In this document: positions 1 to 5,927 of the stretch, piece by piece
How the letters are laid out: each line of letters begins with the position of its first letter
Position numbering within the stretch: position 1 is the first letter of the stretch
Source of the DNA: Thermoflexales bacterium
GTDB taxonomy: Bacteria > Chloroflexota > Anaerolineae > B4-G1 > SLSP01
Assembly: GCA_007130345.1 (NCBI GenBank)
Contig: SLSP01000096.1
Span: forward strand, 1 to 6,214
Length of the DNA stretch: 6,214 bases
Direction: 5' to 3'
Program-made: the position numbers and the translations under genes
The notes under the pieces: model-generated
What the model was told of the DNA's origin: nothing
Databases searched by the model: none
The model's input: only the letters and a program-made list of their open reading frames with translations

Positions 1-116
1 CCTGAAAAAAGTCTAAAAATCCGATTTTTCCACACGCAACCTACTACCTAATGAAATTCGCACGCGAAAAATCTATATCTAGTATCAAATCTCTAAAAAA
101 TCGGATTTTTTAGGGT
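1..116. repeat. AT-rich palindromic interspersed repeat, copy 1 (MITE/REP-like)
   Basis: This stretch matches 5935-6051 over its whole length, with about a dozen substitutions and one 1-base indel (roughly 90% identical by eye). Each copy has a short palindrome near either end. Here these are AAAAATC-C-GATTTTT (15-29) and TAAAAAATC-G-GATTTTTTA (94-112). The two palindromes are also inverted complements of each other, so the whole element can fold as one long hairpin or two short ones. A small TTCG-CACG-CGAA hairpin lies between them. The bases CACACGCAACCTACTACC (31-48) are identical in both copies. There is no coding capacity. The element could be a non-autonomous miniature transposon or a REP-type intergenic repeat. 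It begins exactly at the window edge, so its true left border is unknown. Confidence 0.8.
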
Positions 117-139
117 TCTTTGAGGTTCTGTTCGTTTTG

Positions 140-169
140 AAAGCCCCGACAGCGTCGGGGCTTTTTTTT
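140..169 (+). terminator. Rho-independent terminator, strongest for plus-strand transcription
   Basis: An 11-bp perfect stem (140-150 with 154-164; GC-rich core GCCCCGAC/GTCGGGGC) has a 3-base AGC loop and runs into eight T residues at 162-169. The T-tract orients it for transcripts entering from the left of the window. On the minus strand the hairpin lies just past the stop codon of the lipoprotein gene (180), but only TTTC follows the stem there. It may also end the three-gene operon as a weaker, bidirectional terminator. Confidence 0.85.
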
Positions 170-179
170 GTTGGGAGGT

Positions 180-1574
180 TCACTTCCACACCAGCACCAG
201 GCGGCTGCGATGCACCCCATCCAGCGAGGTGTAGAGCCAGGTCTGCCCTTGCACCACCACCAGATCGGCGTGGCCCAGGCCCACGTTGCCGGGCAGCGGC
301 ACGAGGATGGGATTGCCGGGGAACTTCTCCCACGGGCCATCGACTTGCGAGGTGAGACTGCGCGCCACACCTAGCGCGAACTGGCTATCGCCGTGATCGC
401 CGGGGCCGGGGCCGCGCACGCCCTCGTAAACCATATAGAGGCGGTCGCCCACGCGCTGCACGTCGGCGGAGCTGATGGTGCGGAAGTCGAAATACGGGTT
501 GGTCGCTGGCCCCTTCTCTTCTAGCGGGCCGTACTCGCGTGCCCCCACGAAGAGCGGATTGTGCGCGCAGCGCATAAAACCCTCGCCTGGCGTGGTCGCC
601 GCGCCCACGTAGCACCCCATCGCGCCGGGATTCTGCCCCATCCCCACAAAGATGTAGACGCGCCCGCCCTCAGTGAAGATGCCCGGCGGCGCCCCGGCCA
701 GACACTCGTAATCGTAGGGCACAAACGGATGCGGGCCGATGCGCTCTTCGGCGCGGCAGGAGCGCAGCCACAGCTTCCAGATGCCGGTATCGGCCACGCG
801 CTCCGGCGCGCTCCAGATCAGGCCATCGGTGGATCGCCGCAGTCGCGTGCGTCCCAGGTACTCGTAGACCAGGAAGAGCGTCGTGCCGTTGTACGCCACG
901 CGGGGATACTGCTGCTGCTCGATGTGATCGCGCTCAGAGGTGCAGGGGCACGTGGCGCAGGGGAACAGGCATACCGGCGGGTTGGGCGGATGGAAGGTGC
1001 GCCCGCCATCGGTGCTGCGGTAGATCACGGTGCAGCCGGGGAAGGGGACGGGGGCACCACACTGATCCACAATCCCGGCAGAGGCCGCGCTGGCGTGGAC
1101 GTAAGACCAGAACTCGCCGTTGCGCATCACGATAGTTTCGGATTCGCCCATCGGCAGCCCGGTGATGGGGACATCCACCACGAACTCGGCCCGCCCCTCC
1201 CAAAAATCGGCCAGCGTGGGATGACCGTGCGTGCCCGGCGACTCCCGCATTAGCAACAGATGTTCGGGCACGGGCGTGGGAGACGGCGTGAAGGTCGCGG
1301 TGGGGATATGTGTGGGGGATGCGGTGGGCGTCGGCGTCACGGTTGGCTCTGGCGTCGCGGTAGGATCGGGCGTTGGCGTTGGCTCCAGCGTGACGGTGGG
1401 TGTGGCCGTTGGCGTTGGCGTGGGGGACGGCGTGTTCGTTACATGGCTCGTCGGCATCCCCGGCGGGGCGGTGGCTACCGGCGTGGGATTCGCGGGATTG
1501 CCCGTGCATCCGCCGATAACGAGCGCGAGCAGGATGATGCCGCGCGCGAGGCGCAGGTACACTGGGCGGATCAC
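180..1574 (-). CDS. Predicted lipoprotein with Thr/Pro linker and sialidase/GH43-like beta-propeller domain
   Basis: 464 residues, third gene of the minus-strand operon. The GTG start (1574-1572) overlaps the TGA stop of the upstream LysM gene as GTGA. I see no Shine-Dalgarno sequence before it, so translation is probably coupled. This start gives a textbook lipoprotein signal: VIRPVYLRLAR, a hydrophobic core, then lipobox IGGC with lipidated Cys23. Residues about 28-103 are a Pro/Thr linker. Residues about 105-464 look like a beta-propeller: an Asp-box STDGGRTF (187-194), a degenerate Asp-box STDGLIW (248-254), and repeated strand patterns such as RVYIFVG, RLYMVYEG and TWLYTS. A PWEKFPGNPIL stretch and a GHADLV stretch near the C-terminus recall GH43/GH32-type five-bladed propellers. 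The mature domain is rich in Cys, with a cluster at C202, C206, C209 and C211, suggesting disulfides or a metal site. Role inferred: an extracellular, membrane-tethered glycan-binding or glycan-cleaving protein. I cannot assign catalytic residues, so it may be purely a binding protein. Confidence 0.85.
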   Translation of the reverse strand: MIRPVYLRLARGIILLALVIGGCTGNPANPTPVATAPPGMPTSHVTNTPSPTPTPTATPTVTLEPTPTPDPTATPEPTVTPTPTASPTHIPTATFTPSPTPVPEHLLLMRESPGTHGHPTLADFWEGRAEFVVDVPITGLPMGESETIVMRNGEFWSYVHASAASAGIVDQCGAPVPFPGCTVIYRSTDGGRTFHPPNPPVCLFPCATCPCTSERDHIEQQQYPRVAYNGTTLFLVYEYLGRTRLRRSTDGLIWSAPERVADTGIWKLWLRSCRAEERIGPHPFVPYDYECLAGAPPGIFTEGGRVYIFVGMGQNPGAMGCYVGAATTPGEGFMRCAHNPLFVGAREYGPLEEKGPATNPYFDFRTISSADVQRVGDRLYMVYEGVRGPGPGDHGDSQFALGVARSLTSQVDGPWEKFPGNPILVPLPGNVGLGHADLVVVQGQTWLYTSLDGVHRSRLVLVWK

Positions 1575-2617
1575 GGTGCCGGGGTTGCCGTCGGCGTCGG
1601 TGTGGACGAGGGCATCGGAGAAGGCGTCGGGGTCGGCGTGGGCGAAGCCGGCGGCGTGACGGTGGGCGCGGGCGTGCTGGTGGGCGGCTCGATGATGACG
1701 GGGGTGGGCGTGGGCGTTGTAGGCGTGGGTGACGGCGACGGCGTAGCGGTAGGCGTTCCGGTCGGCCCAGGCGTCGCTGTGGGCGTCGGGGTTGGCGTAA
1801 GCGTCGGCGTCCCGGTGATGACGGGCGTGGGCGTGAGGGTCGGCGACGGCGGCGGCGTGAGGGTCGGCGTGAGCGTCGGCGTCCCGGTGATGACGGGCGT
1901 GGGCGTGAACGTGGGTGACGGCGTGGCGGTAGGCGTGAGCGTCGGCCCAGGCGTGGGCGACGGCGTGGGCGTGAACGTCCGCGTCGGGGTGCGTGTGGGC
2001 GGTATGACCTGACGCGGCGGCAGATAGAGCGCCTGCCCCGCGTAGAGCGTGTAGCCCACAATGCAGTTGGCGCGGCGGATAGCGTCGATGGTGGTGCCGT
2101 ATTGCAGCGCCAGCCGGAACAAGGTCTCGCCCGGCTGCACATAGACGATGACCCAGTGGGCCGGCGGCCCGCAGCGATAGGCGGGCGCTGTGGGCGTGGC
2201 GTGAACTTGTGGCGGCGTGTAGAGGGTATCCCCGGCGCGCAGCATACTGGAACTGAGACAGTTCGCTTGCATCAGCGCGTAAACGCTGGTATTCGAGACC
2301 AAAGCCAGCGAAAAGAGCGTCTCTCCCGGCCTGATCCGATGCGCCACCCAATCTCCGGGCGGTTGGCAGTGGTTTATGAGGGGCGAAGGCGGCGTTGGCG
2401 TCGCATCCGGCAGGCCGGGAGGGTCGGGCGTCGCGGTCGATGTGGCGGGCAGCGCGGTGGGATAGAGCGTGGGCGTGATCTGGCCGACGCGCGTGGGGCG
2501 TTGGGCGGTCAGCAGCGGATCGACTTGCGCCATCCACACGCTGCCGATCACCATAGCCAGAATCAGCAACCCGGCGGCCAGGACACCGGCAATTCGTGAG
2601 AGCGCGTGAGTTTGCAC
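1571..2617 (-). CDS. Membrane-anchored double-LysM protein with long Pro/Thr-rich tail
   Basis: 348 residues, second gene of the operon, 10 bases after the sensor gene's stop. The GTG start (2617-2615) is chosen because AAGGGG lies 5 bases upstream and because it puts a basic N-terminus before a hydrophobic segment (about residues 8-29). No signal-peptidase site is obvious, so I read this segment as an uncleaved N-terminal anchor. Two LysM modules follow at about 88-135 (VAHRIRPGETLFSLA..., ending LYTPP) and 153-201 (VIVYVQPGETLFRLA..., ending LYLPP). LysM domains bind peptidoglycan, chitin or other GlcNAc polymers. Each module is bracketed by a Cys pair 36 residues apart (C84/C120, C149/C185), and the unit repeats every 65 residues. 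Residues about 205-348 are almost only Thr, Pro, Ala and Ser, with two PVITGTPTLTPT blocks, and the protein ends inside this tail with no further domain. Such a tail may act as a stalk through or along the cell wall. Co-transcription with a membrane sensor and a surface lipoprotein suggests a role in envelope or glycan sensing; that is inference. Confidence 0.85.
   Translation of the reverse strand: MQTHALSRIAGVLAAGLLILAMVIGSVWMAQVDPLLTAQRPTRVGQITPTLYPTALPATSTATPDPPGLPDATPTPPSPLINHCQPPGDWVAHRIRPGETLFSLALVSNTSVYALMQANCLSSSMLRAGDTLYTPPQVHATPTAPAYRCGPPAHWVIVYVQPGETLFRLALQYGTTIDAIRRANCIVGYTLYAGQALYLPPRQVIPPTRTPTRTFTPTPSPTPGPTLTPTATPSPTFTPTPVITGTPTLTPTLTPPPSPTLTPTPVITGTPTLTPTPTPTATPGPTGTPTATPSPSPTPTTPTPTPVIIEPPTSTPAPTVTPPASPTPTPTPSPMPSSTPTPTATPAP
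1800..1908. repeat. Direct repeat of 37 bases inside the Pro/Thr-coding tract
   Basis: Positions 1800-1836 and 1872-1908 are identical by eye and lie 72 bases (24 codons) apart. They encode the repeated PVITGTPTLT block in the LysM protein tail. The surrounding 1571-2005 is low-complexity DNA with a period near 6 (ACG CCN on the minus strand, read as ggcgtn on plus). It probably grows and shrinks by slippage or unequal recombination. The period is a multiple of 3, so such changes keep the reading frame. Confidence 0.85.
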
Positions 2618-2622
2618 GGAAT

Positions 2623-2628
2623 CCCCTT
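2623..2628 (-). promoter_or_regulatory. Ribosome binding site of the LysM gene, overlapping the sensor stop codon
   Basis: The minus strand reads TGAAGGGGATTCCGTG here. AAGGGG lies 5 bases before the GTG, and its first base is the last base of the TGA stop of the sensor gene. This decides the GTG start and suggests that ribosomes ending on the sensor mRNA reinitiate on the LysM gene. Confidence 0.7.
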
Positions 2629-5330
2629 CAGTCCGGTGTGCCGTCGGTGGGCAGAATGAAGCTGAAGGTGCTGCCCTGCCCCGTGTCACTTTCGACCCAA
2701 ATCCGCCCGCCATTGGACTCCACCAGGGTTTTGGCGACGGCCATCCCCACGCCGGTTTCGCCCATCCCCTGAACCAGGGGTTGGTTGGCGCGATAGAAGC
2801 GGCGGAAGACGCGGGGGTAGTCCTCCGGCGCGATGCCCCCGCCGGTATCGCGCACGCTGATGCGCAGGTAAGGGCCATTGCCGGCGCTATGGTCTTCTTG
2901 GGCGCGCAGGCGGATTTGAGAGCCGCGCCGCGAGCAGAGGGCCGCGTTCGAGAGCAGCCGCAGCAAAATTTGGTACAGGCTCTCGCGTTCTACGCGCACG
3001 GTGGGGAGGTCAGTGGGCACCTGGATGTCCAGGGACAGCTTGCGCTCCTGCAAACGGGATTCCAGCCCCATCACGGCCTCCGTGACGATCTCCCGCACGA
3101 CGACCGGCTGCACCGAAAGCTCTATCGAGCGACCCTCACCGGAAACGGTGCGGATTAGATCGTTGAGCAGTTGGTTCATCTGCTCGACGTTGGACTTGAC
3201 GCGATCCAGGAATTGCTGTTGCATCTCTGTGAGGATGCCGGCTTGCTCGTTTTTGAGCAGGTCGGTGTAGCCGGTGATGGCCGTCATCGGCGTGCGGAAG
3301 TCATTCGCCAGCCCGATGAGGGCTTCGTAGCGTTCTAGCCCACTATCGGGCGGGCGCAGCACGATGGTCAGGCCGCGCGGTTCGCCGTCCCGCCCGCGCA
3401 ACGCGACGATGTCGGCCTCCACGGAGTCCCCGTTCACCGAGGTCAGCGAGAGGTGCGCCTGTTGCGCGGAAGAATCGGATTGCGGTTGGAGCAGCGCGTG
3501 GATGGTCTGCGACCATTGGGGCGCGGTGAACGCGCCATCGACAGGCCCGCCCACGATGCTCCCCTCTGGCAAGCGCATCATTTGCCGGGCTACGGCGTCG
3601 GCCATCACGACGCGGCCGGCTTCATCTACCACAACCATGCCCGGCACGGTGCCGTTAGCTGCCGCGGCGGTTTCCGACTGTGTCGCCTGCTGCGCTTCGT
3701 AGAGTTCCTCTTTCGCGGTGGCGAGTTGCAGCGCCAGTTTTTGGCGATCTTCCTGGATGATCTCCAGATCGCGCAGCAAGTCCTTGACTTTCTGCTCGTA
3801 GGTGCGCCGCTCGGCCTTCAGTCGCTCAATGTGCGCGGCGAGCTTTTCCCGCTCTTGGGCCATCTCTTTGACCTCGTTCTGCCAGAAGCTGACTTCCGCG
3901 CTGTCGGGCTTCTGCGCGCGACTCTCCAATTCGCGGTTCAGCCGCGAAATCTCCCGGTCGCGGGATTTGATCTCCTTGACCAGGACGGTCAGCCGCCCAT
4001 TCAGGGTCTCAACTTCGCCCTGGGCCTGGCTGAGTGCCCGTTCTAGCCGGGGTAGTTCCATCTCATCCTGACCGCGCAGGCGCTCCAGGAACGAGCCTCC
4101 CTGGCTCTGCGCGCGCGCAATCGCTGCCGCCAGCAGATGTACGATGAGTTGCTGGACTTGGGGGATCTCGTCAGGCCAGCGCCGCTGACTTTGAGGGTTG
4201 CCCAGTAACAGCAAGCCGATGGTCTGCCCCTGATTGAGGAGGGGAAAGACGATGAGTGGCCCGGCGTGGTCGAATTCCAGGTGTTGGTAGAGTGCGGGCA
4301 GCCATTCGGGGCGCTCCGGGGGCTGCACGATGCGGGGGATTTTCTCGTTGTAGGCGTAGGCGAGCGTGTCATAGGAGCCGATAGCCAGCTCTGGGGTCTG
4401 GATTTGGGCCGCGTTCAGCGGGTGTACGGCCACAAAGCGCACGGTGGGCGTCTCGCCGGCAGCCTTGAACGCGACCGCGCACATTTCGGCGTCAAGCAAC
4501 CGGGCCAGTTTGGACGATAGGATCATCAGCAGCGGTTCCAGTTCGCGCGCGTTCTCGATGCTTTCCAGCACGGTCTGGAGCATATCCGCGTCGAATTGCA
4601 GATCTTCGGTGGGGGCCGCCGGCGCGACCGAGGCCAGCAGTTGCCGGTGTACCAAAATCGCCAGCAGGGGCATCGTCACCAGGGAGGTGATGCGCAACCA
4701 GCCGGAGAAGTTGAGTTGGGGATCGGGCCAGCCCAGTTGGGCCGCGTGTCCCAGGAGCCAGAACAGCAGGCATCCGACCAGCCACTCCCACTCAAGCGGG
4801 CGCAGCGCGAGGGCCAAAATGAGGTGCAGCCCTAACACGGCCAGCGTCGCTATCTGCCAGGTCTGTTCCTGGAACGACCCATTATAGGTGTGGTTGGCAG
4901 CGTGCCAGGCGGGCCAAGTCACTGCGCTGTAGCCGTAAAACGCGAGACTGGCTATCAGCAAGAGGGCCAGCGCGAGGGTCTGCCAGCGCGCCAGTTTGAG
5001 GCTGAAGAGCGCGGCCCACATCACCAGCAGGATGCCCGCCAGTTCCAGCCAGCGTTCCAGAGGCGGGATGATCTGCGCGGGTTGGATGAGTTGCACGATG
5101 GCTAACAGCGCGATGCCCATCAAGACCCCGCGCCCGGTCAGCATCCCGCCAATGGCCCACGTCCAACGCTTGGCGTGAGGCGCGGGGCCTTCGGTAGCCT
5201 GACGCGCCGTCACGGTCAGGAACAGCGCGATCTGCAAGGTGAATAACGTGGTCAAGAAGTAAAATAAGTCCCCTGGGGGCGCTGTGAGCCAGCGCAGTAT
5301 TTGCCTGACTGCGTCCAAAATAAGGTTCAT
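2628..5330 (-). CDS. Membrane sensor of histidine-kinase architecture lacking the H-box histidine (7TM-GAF-coiled coil-PAS-HisKA-like-HATPase)
   Basis: 900 residues, first gene of the operon. The ATG (5330-5328) has GGAG 7 bases upstream. Domains by eye: about seven membrane helices (22-41, 57-82, 92-113, 115-135, 158-177, 182-198, 211-230); a GAF-like domain (about 245-408); a long charged coiled coil (about 413-550, with heptad-rich stretches such as EIKSRDREISRLNRELESR); a PAS-like domain (about 562-660, beginning GMVVVDEAGRVVMAD); a DHp-like dimerisation region (about 665-735); and a HATPase_c domain (about 775-897). ATP-binding motifs are present: N-box Asn795 (LLSNAA), G1 DTGGGI (828-833), F-box VFRRFYR and G2 GETGVG (857-862). 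The H-box reads LANDFRTPMTAITGY, with Asn676 (codon AAT at 3305-3303) where canonical kinases have the phosphorylated His of HELRTP. Canonical autophosphorylation at that site is therefore impossible. No C-terminal receiver domain exists and no response regulator lies in the window. It may be a pseudokinase that modulates a partner kinase, an ATP-dependent conformational switch, or a kinase using another residue. The architecture call is firm; the activity is unknown. Confidence 0.93.
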   Translation of the reverse strand: MNLILDAVRQILRWLTAPPGDLFYFLTTLFTLQIALFLTVTARQATEGPAPHAKRWTWAIGGMLTGRGVLMGIALLAIVQLIQPAQIIPPLERWLELAGILLVMWAALFSLKLARWQTLALALLLIASLAFYGYSAVTWPAWHAANHTYNGSFQEQTWQIATLAVLGLHLILALALRPLEWEWLVGCLLFWLLGHAAQLGWPDPQLNFSGWLRITSLVTMPLLAILVHRQLLASVAPAAPTEDLQFDADMLQTVLESIENARELEPLLMILSSKLARLLDAEMCAVAFKAAGETPTVRFVAVHPLNAAQIQTPELAIGSYDTLAYAYNEKIPRIVQPPERPEWLPALYQHLEFDHAGPLIVFPLLNQGQTIGLLLLGNPQSQRRWPDEIPQVQQLIVHLLAAAIARAQSQGGSFLERLRGQDEMELPRLERALSQAQGEVETLNGRLTVLVKEIKSRDREISRLNRELESRAQKPDSAEVSFWQNEVKEMAQEREKLAAHIERLKAERRTYEQKVKDLLRDLEIIQEDRQKLALQLATAKEELYEAQQATQSETAAAANGTVPGMVVVDEAGRVVMADAVARQMMRLPEGSIVGGPVDGAFTAPQWSQTIHALLQPQSDSSAQQAHLSLTSVNGDSVEADIVALRGRDGEPRGLTIVLRPPDSGLERYEALIGLANDFRTPMTAITGYTDLLKNEQAGILTEMQQQFLDRVKSNVEQMNQLLNDLIRTVSGEGRSIELSVQPVVVREIVTEAVMGLESRLQERKLSLDIQVPTDLPTVRVERESLYQILLRLLSNAALCSRRGSQIRLRAQEDHSAGNGPYLRISVRDTGGGIAPEDYPRVFRRFYRANQPLVQGMGETGVGMAVAKTLVESNGGRIWVESDTGQGSTFSFILPTDGTPD

Positions 5331-5359
5331 TTTGCGTCTCCGTGTGCTTTCTTACCTAA

Positions 5360-5387
5360 ATTATAGAGCAAAGTAACGTGATGGCAA
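5360..5387 (-). promoter_or_regulatory. Sigma70-type promoter of the sensor-LysM-lipoprotein operon
   Basis: Read on the minus strand, TTGCCA (5387-5382) and a perfect TATAAT (5365-5360) are separated by 16 bases. Transcription would start near 5353, giving a leader of about 22 bases before the sensor ATG, with GGAG at 5341-5338 as ribosome binding site. No operator palindrome is evident around it. Confidence 0.75.
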
Positions 5388-5415
5388 GGCGCGATGTCGC
5401 GGCGAATTGCGGTTG

Positions 5416-5424
5416 TGGTATAAT
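5416..5424 (+). promoter_or_regulatory. Extended -10 promoter of the DUF59 gene
   Basis: TGGTATAAT is an extended -10 element (TGnTATAAT). No good -35 hexamer is found 16-18 bases upstream, as is common for extended -10 promoters. The start would fall near 5431. A consensus ribosome binding site AGGAGG (5447-5452) sits 4 bases before the ATG at 5457. The element is divergent to the operon promoter, with the -10 boxes about 55 bases apart, so the two RNA polymerase footprints could interfere. Confidence 0.65.
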
Positions 5425-5456
5425 GGCAGCGAAAGCCAACCTGTGCAGGAGGACTG

Positions 5457-5750
5457 ATGGATACCGAAGCGAAGAAAATCTACAACGGGCTGCGCGACGT
5501 GATCGATTTTGAGTTGGGATTGGACGTGGTGGCCCTGGGGCTGATCCGCGACGTGGTTGTGGGCGAGGACACGGTGGAGATCACGATGATCTTGACCTCC
5601 CCGATGTGCCCGATGGCGTCCTTTATGATGAATCAGGTGCGAGAGCGCGCGGCGGAACTGACCGATAAGGCGGTCGAGGTCCGGTTCGGCACGCAGCGAT
5701 GGACGAAGGAGATGATGGAGCAGGATGCCCGCGACGCTCTGGGGATTTAG
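5457..5750 (+). CDS. DUF59/MIP18-family metal-sulfur cluster assembly protein (SufT/PaaD-like)
   Basis: 97 residues, the usual length of a stand-alone DUF59 domain. These small cytosolic proteins help mature Fe-S proteins. Family signatures visible: an N-terminal helix ending VIDFELGLDVVALGLI (15-30, matching the family's DPELG-(x)n-DLGL pattern with Phe in place of Pro), the strand VEITMILT, then SPMCPMA (48-54) matching the TxPxCP segment with the conserved Cys51, and a C-terminal helix MMEQDARDALGI matching the family's M-(x)n-AR-LG ending. The aromatic/Pro stretch usually seen before the last helix (W-P-W type) is reduced to FGTQRW. The start is set by AGGAGG 4 bases upstream. The gene is monocistronic or read through into the tRNA gene, since no terminator is seen between them. 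It is transcribed away from the sensor operon and shows no functional link to it. Confidence 0.88.
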   Translation: MDTEAKKIYNGLRDVIDFELGLDVVALGLIRDVVVGEDTVEITMILTSPMCPMASFMMNQVRERAAELTDKAVEVRFGTQRWTKEMMEQDARDALGI

Positions 5751-5765
5751 CCGGGGCGATTTGAC

Positions 5766-5793
5766 TTGCGCAAAAACGGAACTTTGTTATAAT
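5766..5793 (+). promoter_or_regulatory. Promoter of the tRNA-Val gene
   Basis: A perfect TATAAT (5788-5793) lies 11 bases before the first tRNA base. TTGCGC (5766-5771) gives a 16-base spacer. The better hexamer TTGACT (5761-5766) would leave an overlong 21-base spacer. The -10 is secure; the -35 choice is not. Confidence 0.65.
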
Positions 5794-5804
5794 GAGGCCA
5801 TTGT

Positions 5805-5881
5805 GGGCGGTTAGCTCAGTTGGCCAGAGCGCTGCGTTGACATCGCAGAGGTCACAAGTTCAAGTCTTGTACCGCCCACCA
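5805..5881 (+). tRNA. tRNA-Val (anticodon GAC), CCA encoded
   Basis: All cloverleaf parts can be paired. Acceptor GGGCGGT (5805-5811) pairs with ACCGCCC (5871-5877). The D stem is GCTC/GAGC. The anticodon stem CTGCG/CGCAG encloses loop TTGACAT with anticodon GAC at 5839-5841, reading GUC/GUU valine codons. The T stem ACAAG/CTTGT encloses TTCAAGT. Discriminator A5878 is followed by an encoded CCA (5879-5881). Confidence 0.97.
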
Positions 5882-5909
5882 ACAGGCCGGAAATTCCGGC
5901 CTGTTTTGC
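5882..5909 (+). terminator. Rho-independent terminator of the tRNA-Val gene
   Basis: ACAGGCCGG (5882-5890, with one more flanking A) pairs perfectly with CCGGCCTGT (5896-5904) around an AAATT loop, followed by TTTTGCT. The stem begins directly after the CCA end, so it would fix the 3' end of the tRNA precursor. The U-tract is short, but the stem is GC-rich. Confidence 0.8.
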
Positions 5910-5927
5910 TGTATCATAAAAGAAGTC

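Noticed and set aside
561..1253. Plus-strand open frame of 230 codons opposite the propeller gene
   Set aside because: It is antisense to a well-supported domain, lacks a ribosome binding site and shows no recognisable motif; this is common in GC-rich DNA.
1231..2012. Plus-strand open frames rich in Val-Gly (and Gly-Arg)
   Set aside because: They are antisense shadows of the Pro/Thr-coding repeats, with no ribosome binding site or recognisable domain.
934..2142. Minus-strand Arg/Pro-rich open frame of 402 codons
   Set aside because: This is the third frame of the same repeat tract, spanning two well-supported genes. Its composition is extreme and it has no start signal.
1575..2537. Upstream extension of the lipoprotein reading frame (321 further codons, His/Ala/Arg-rich)
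   Set aside because: It overlaps the LysM gene in another frame. Its His-Ala-Asp-rich composition is just the shifted reading of ACG-CCN repeats, which contain no stop in any frame. The signal peptide and lipobox place the real start at 1574.
2618..2878. Upstream extension of the LysM frame to an ATG at 2878
   Set aside because: It lies wholly inside the sensor's HATPase domain in a different frame, and its residues resemble nothing. The GTG at 2617 has a ribosome site and a proper membrane segment after it.
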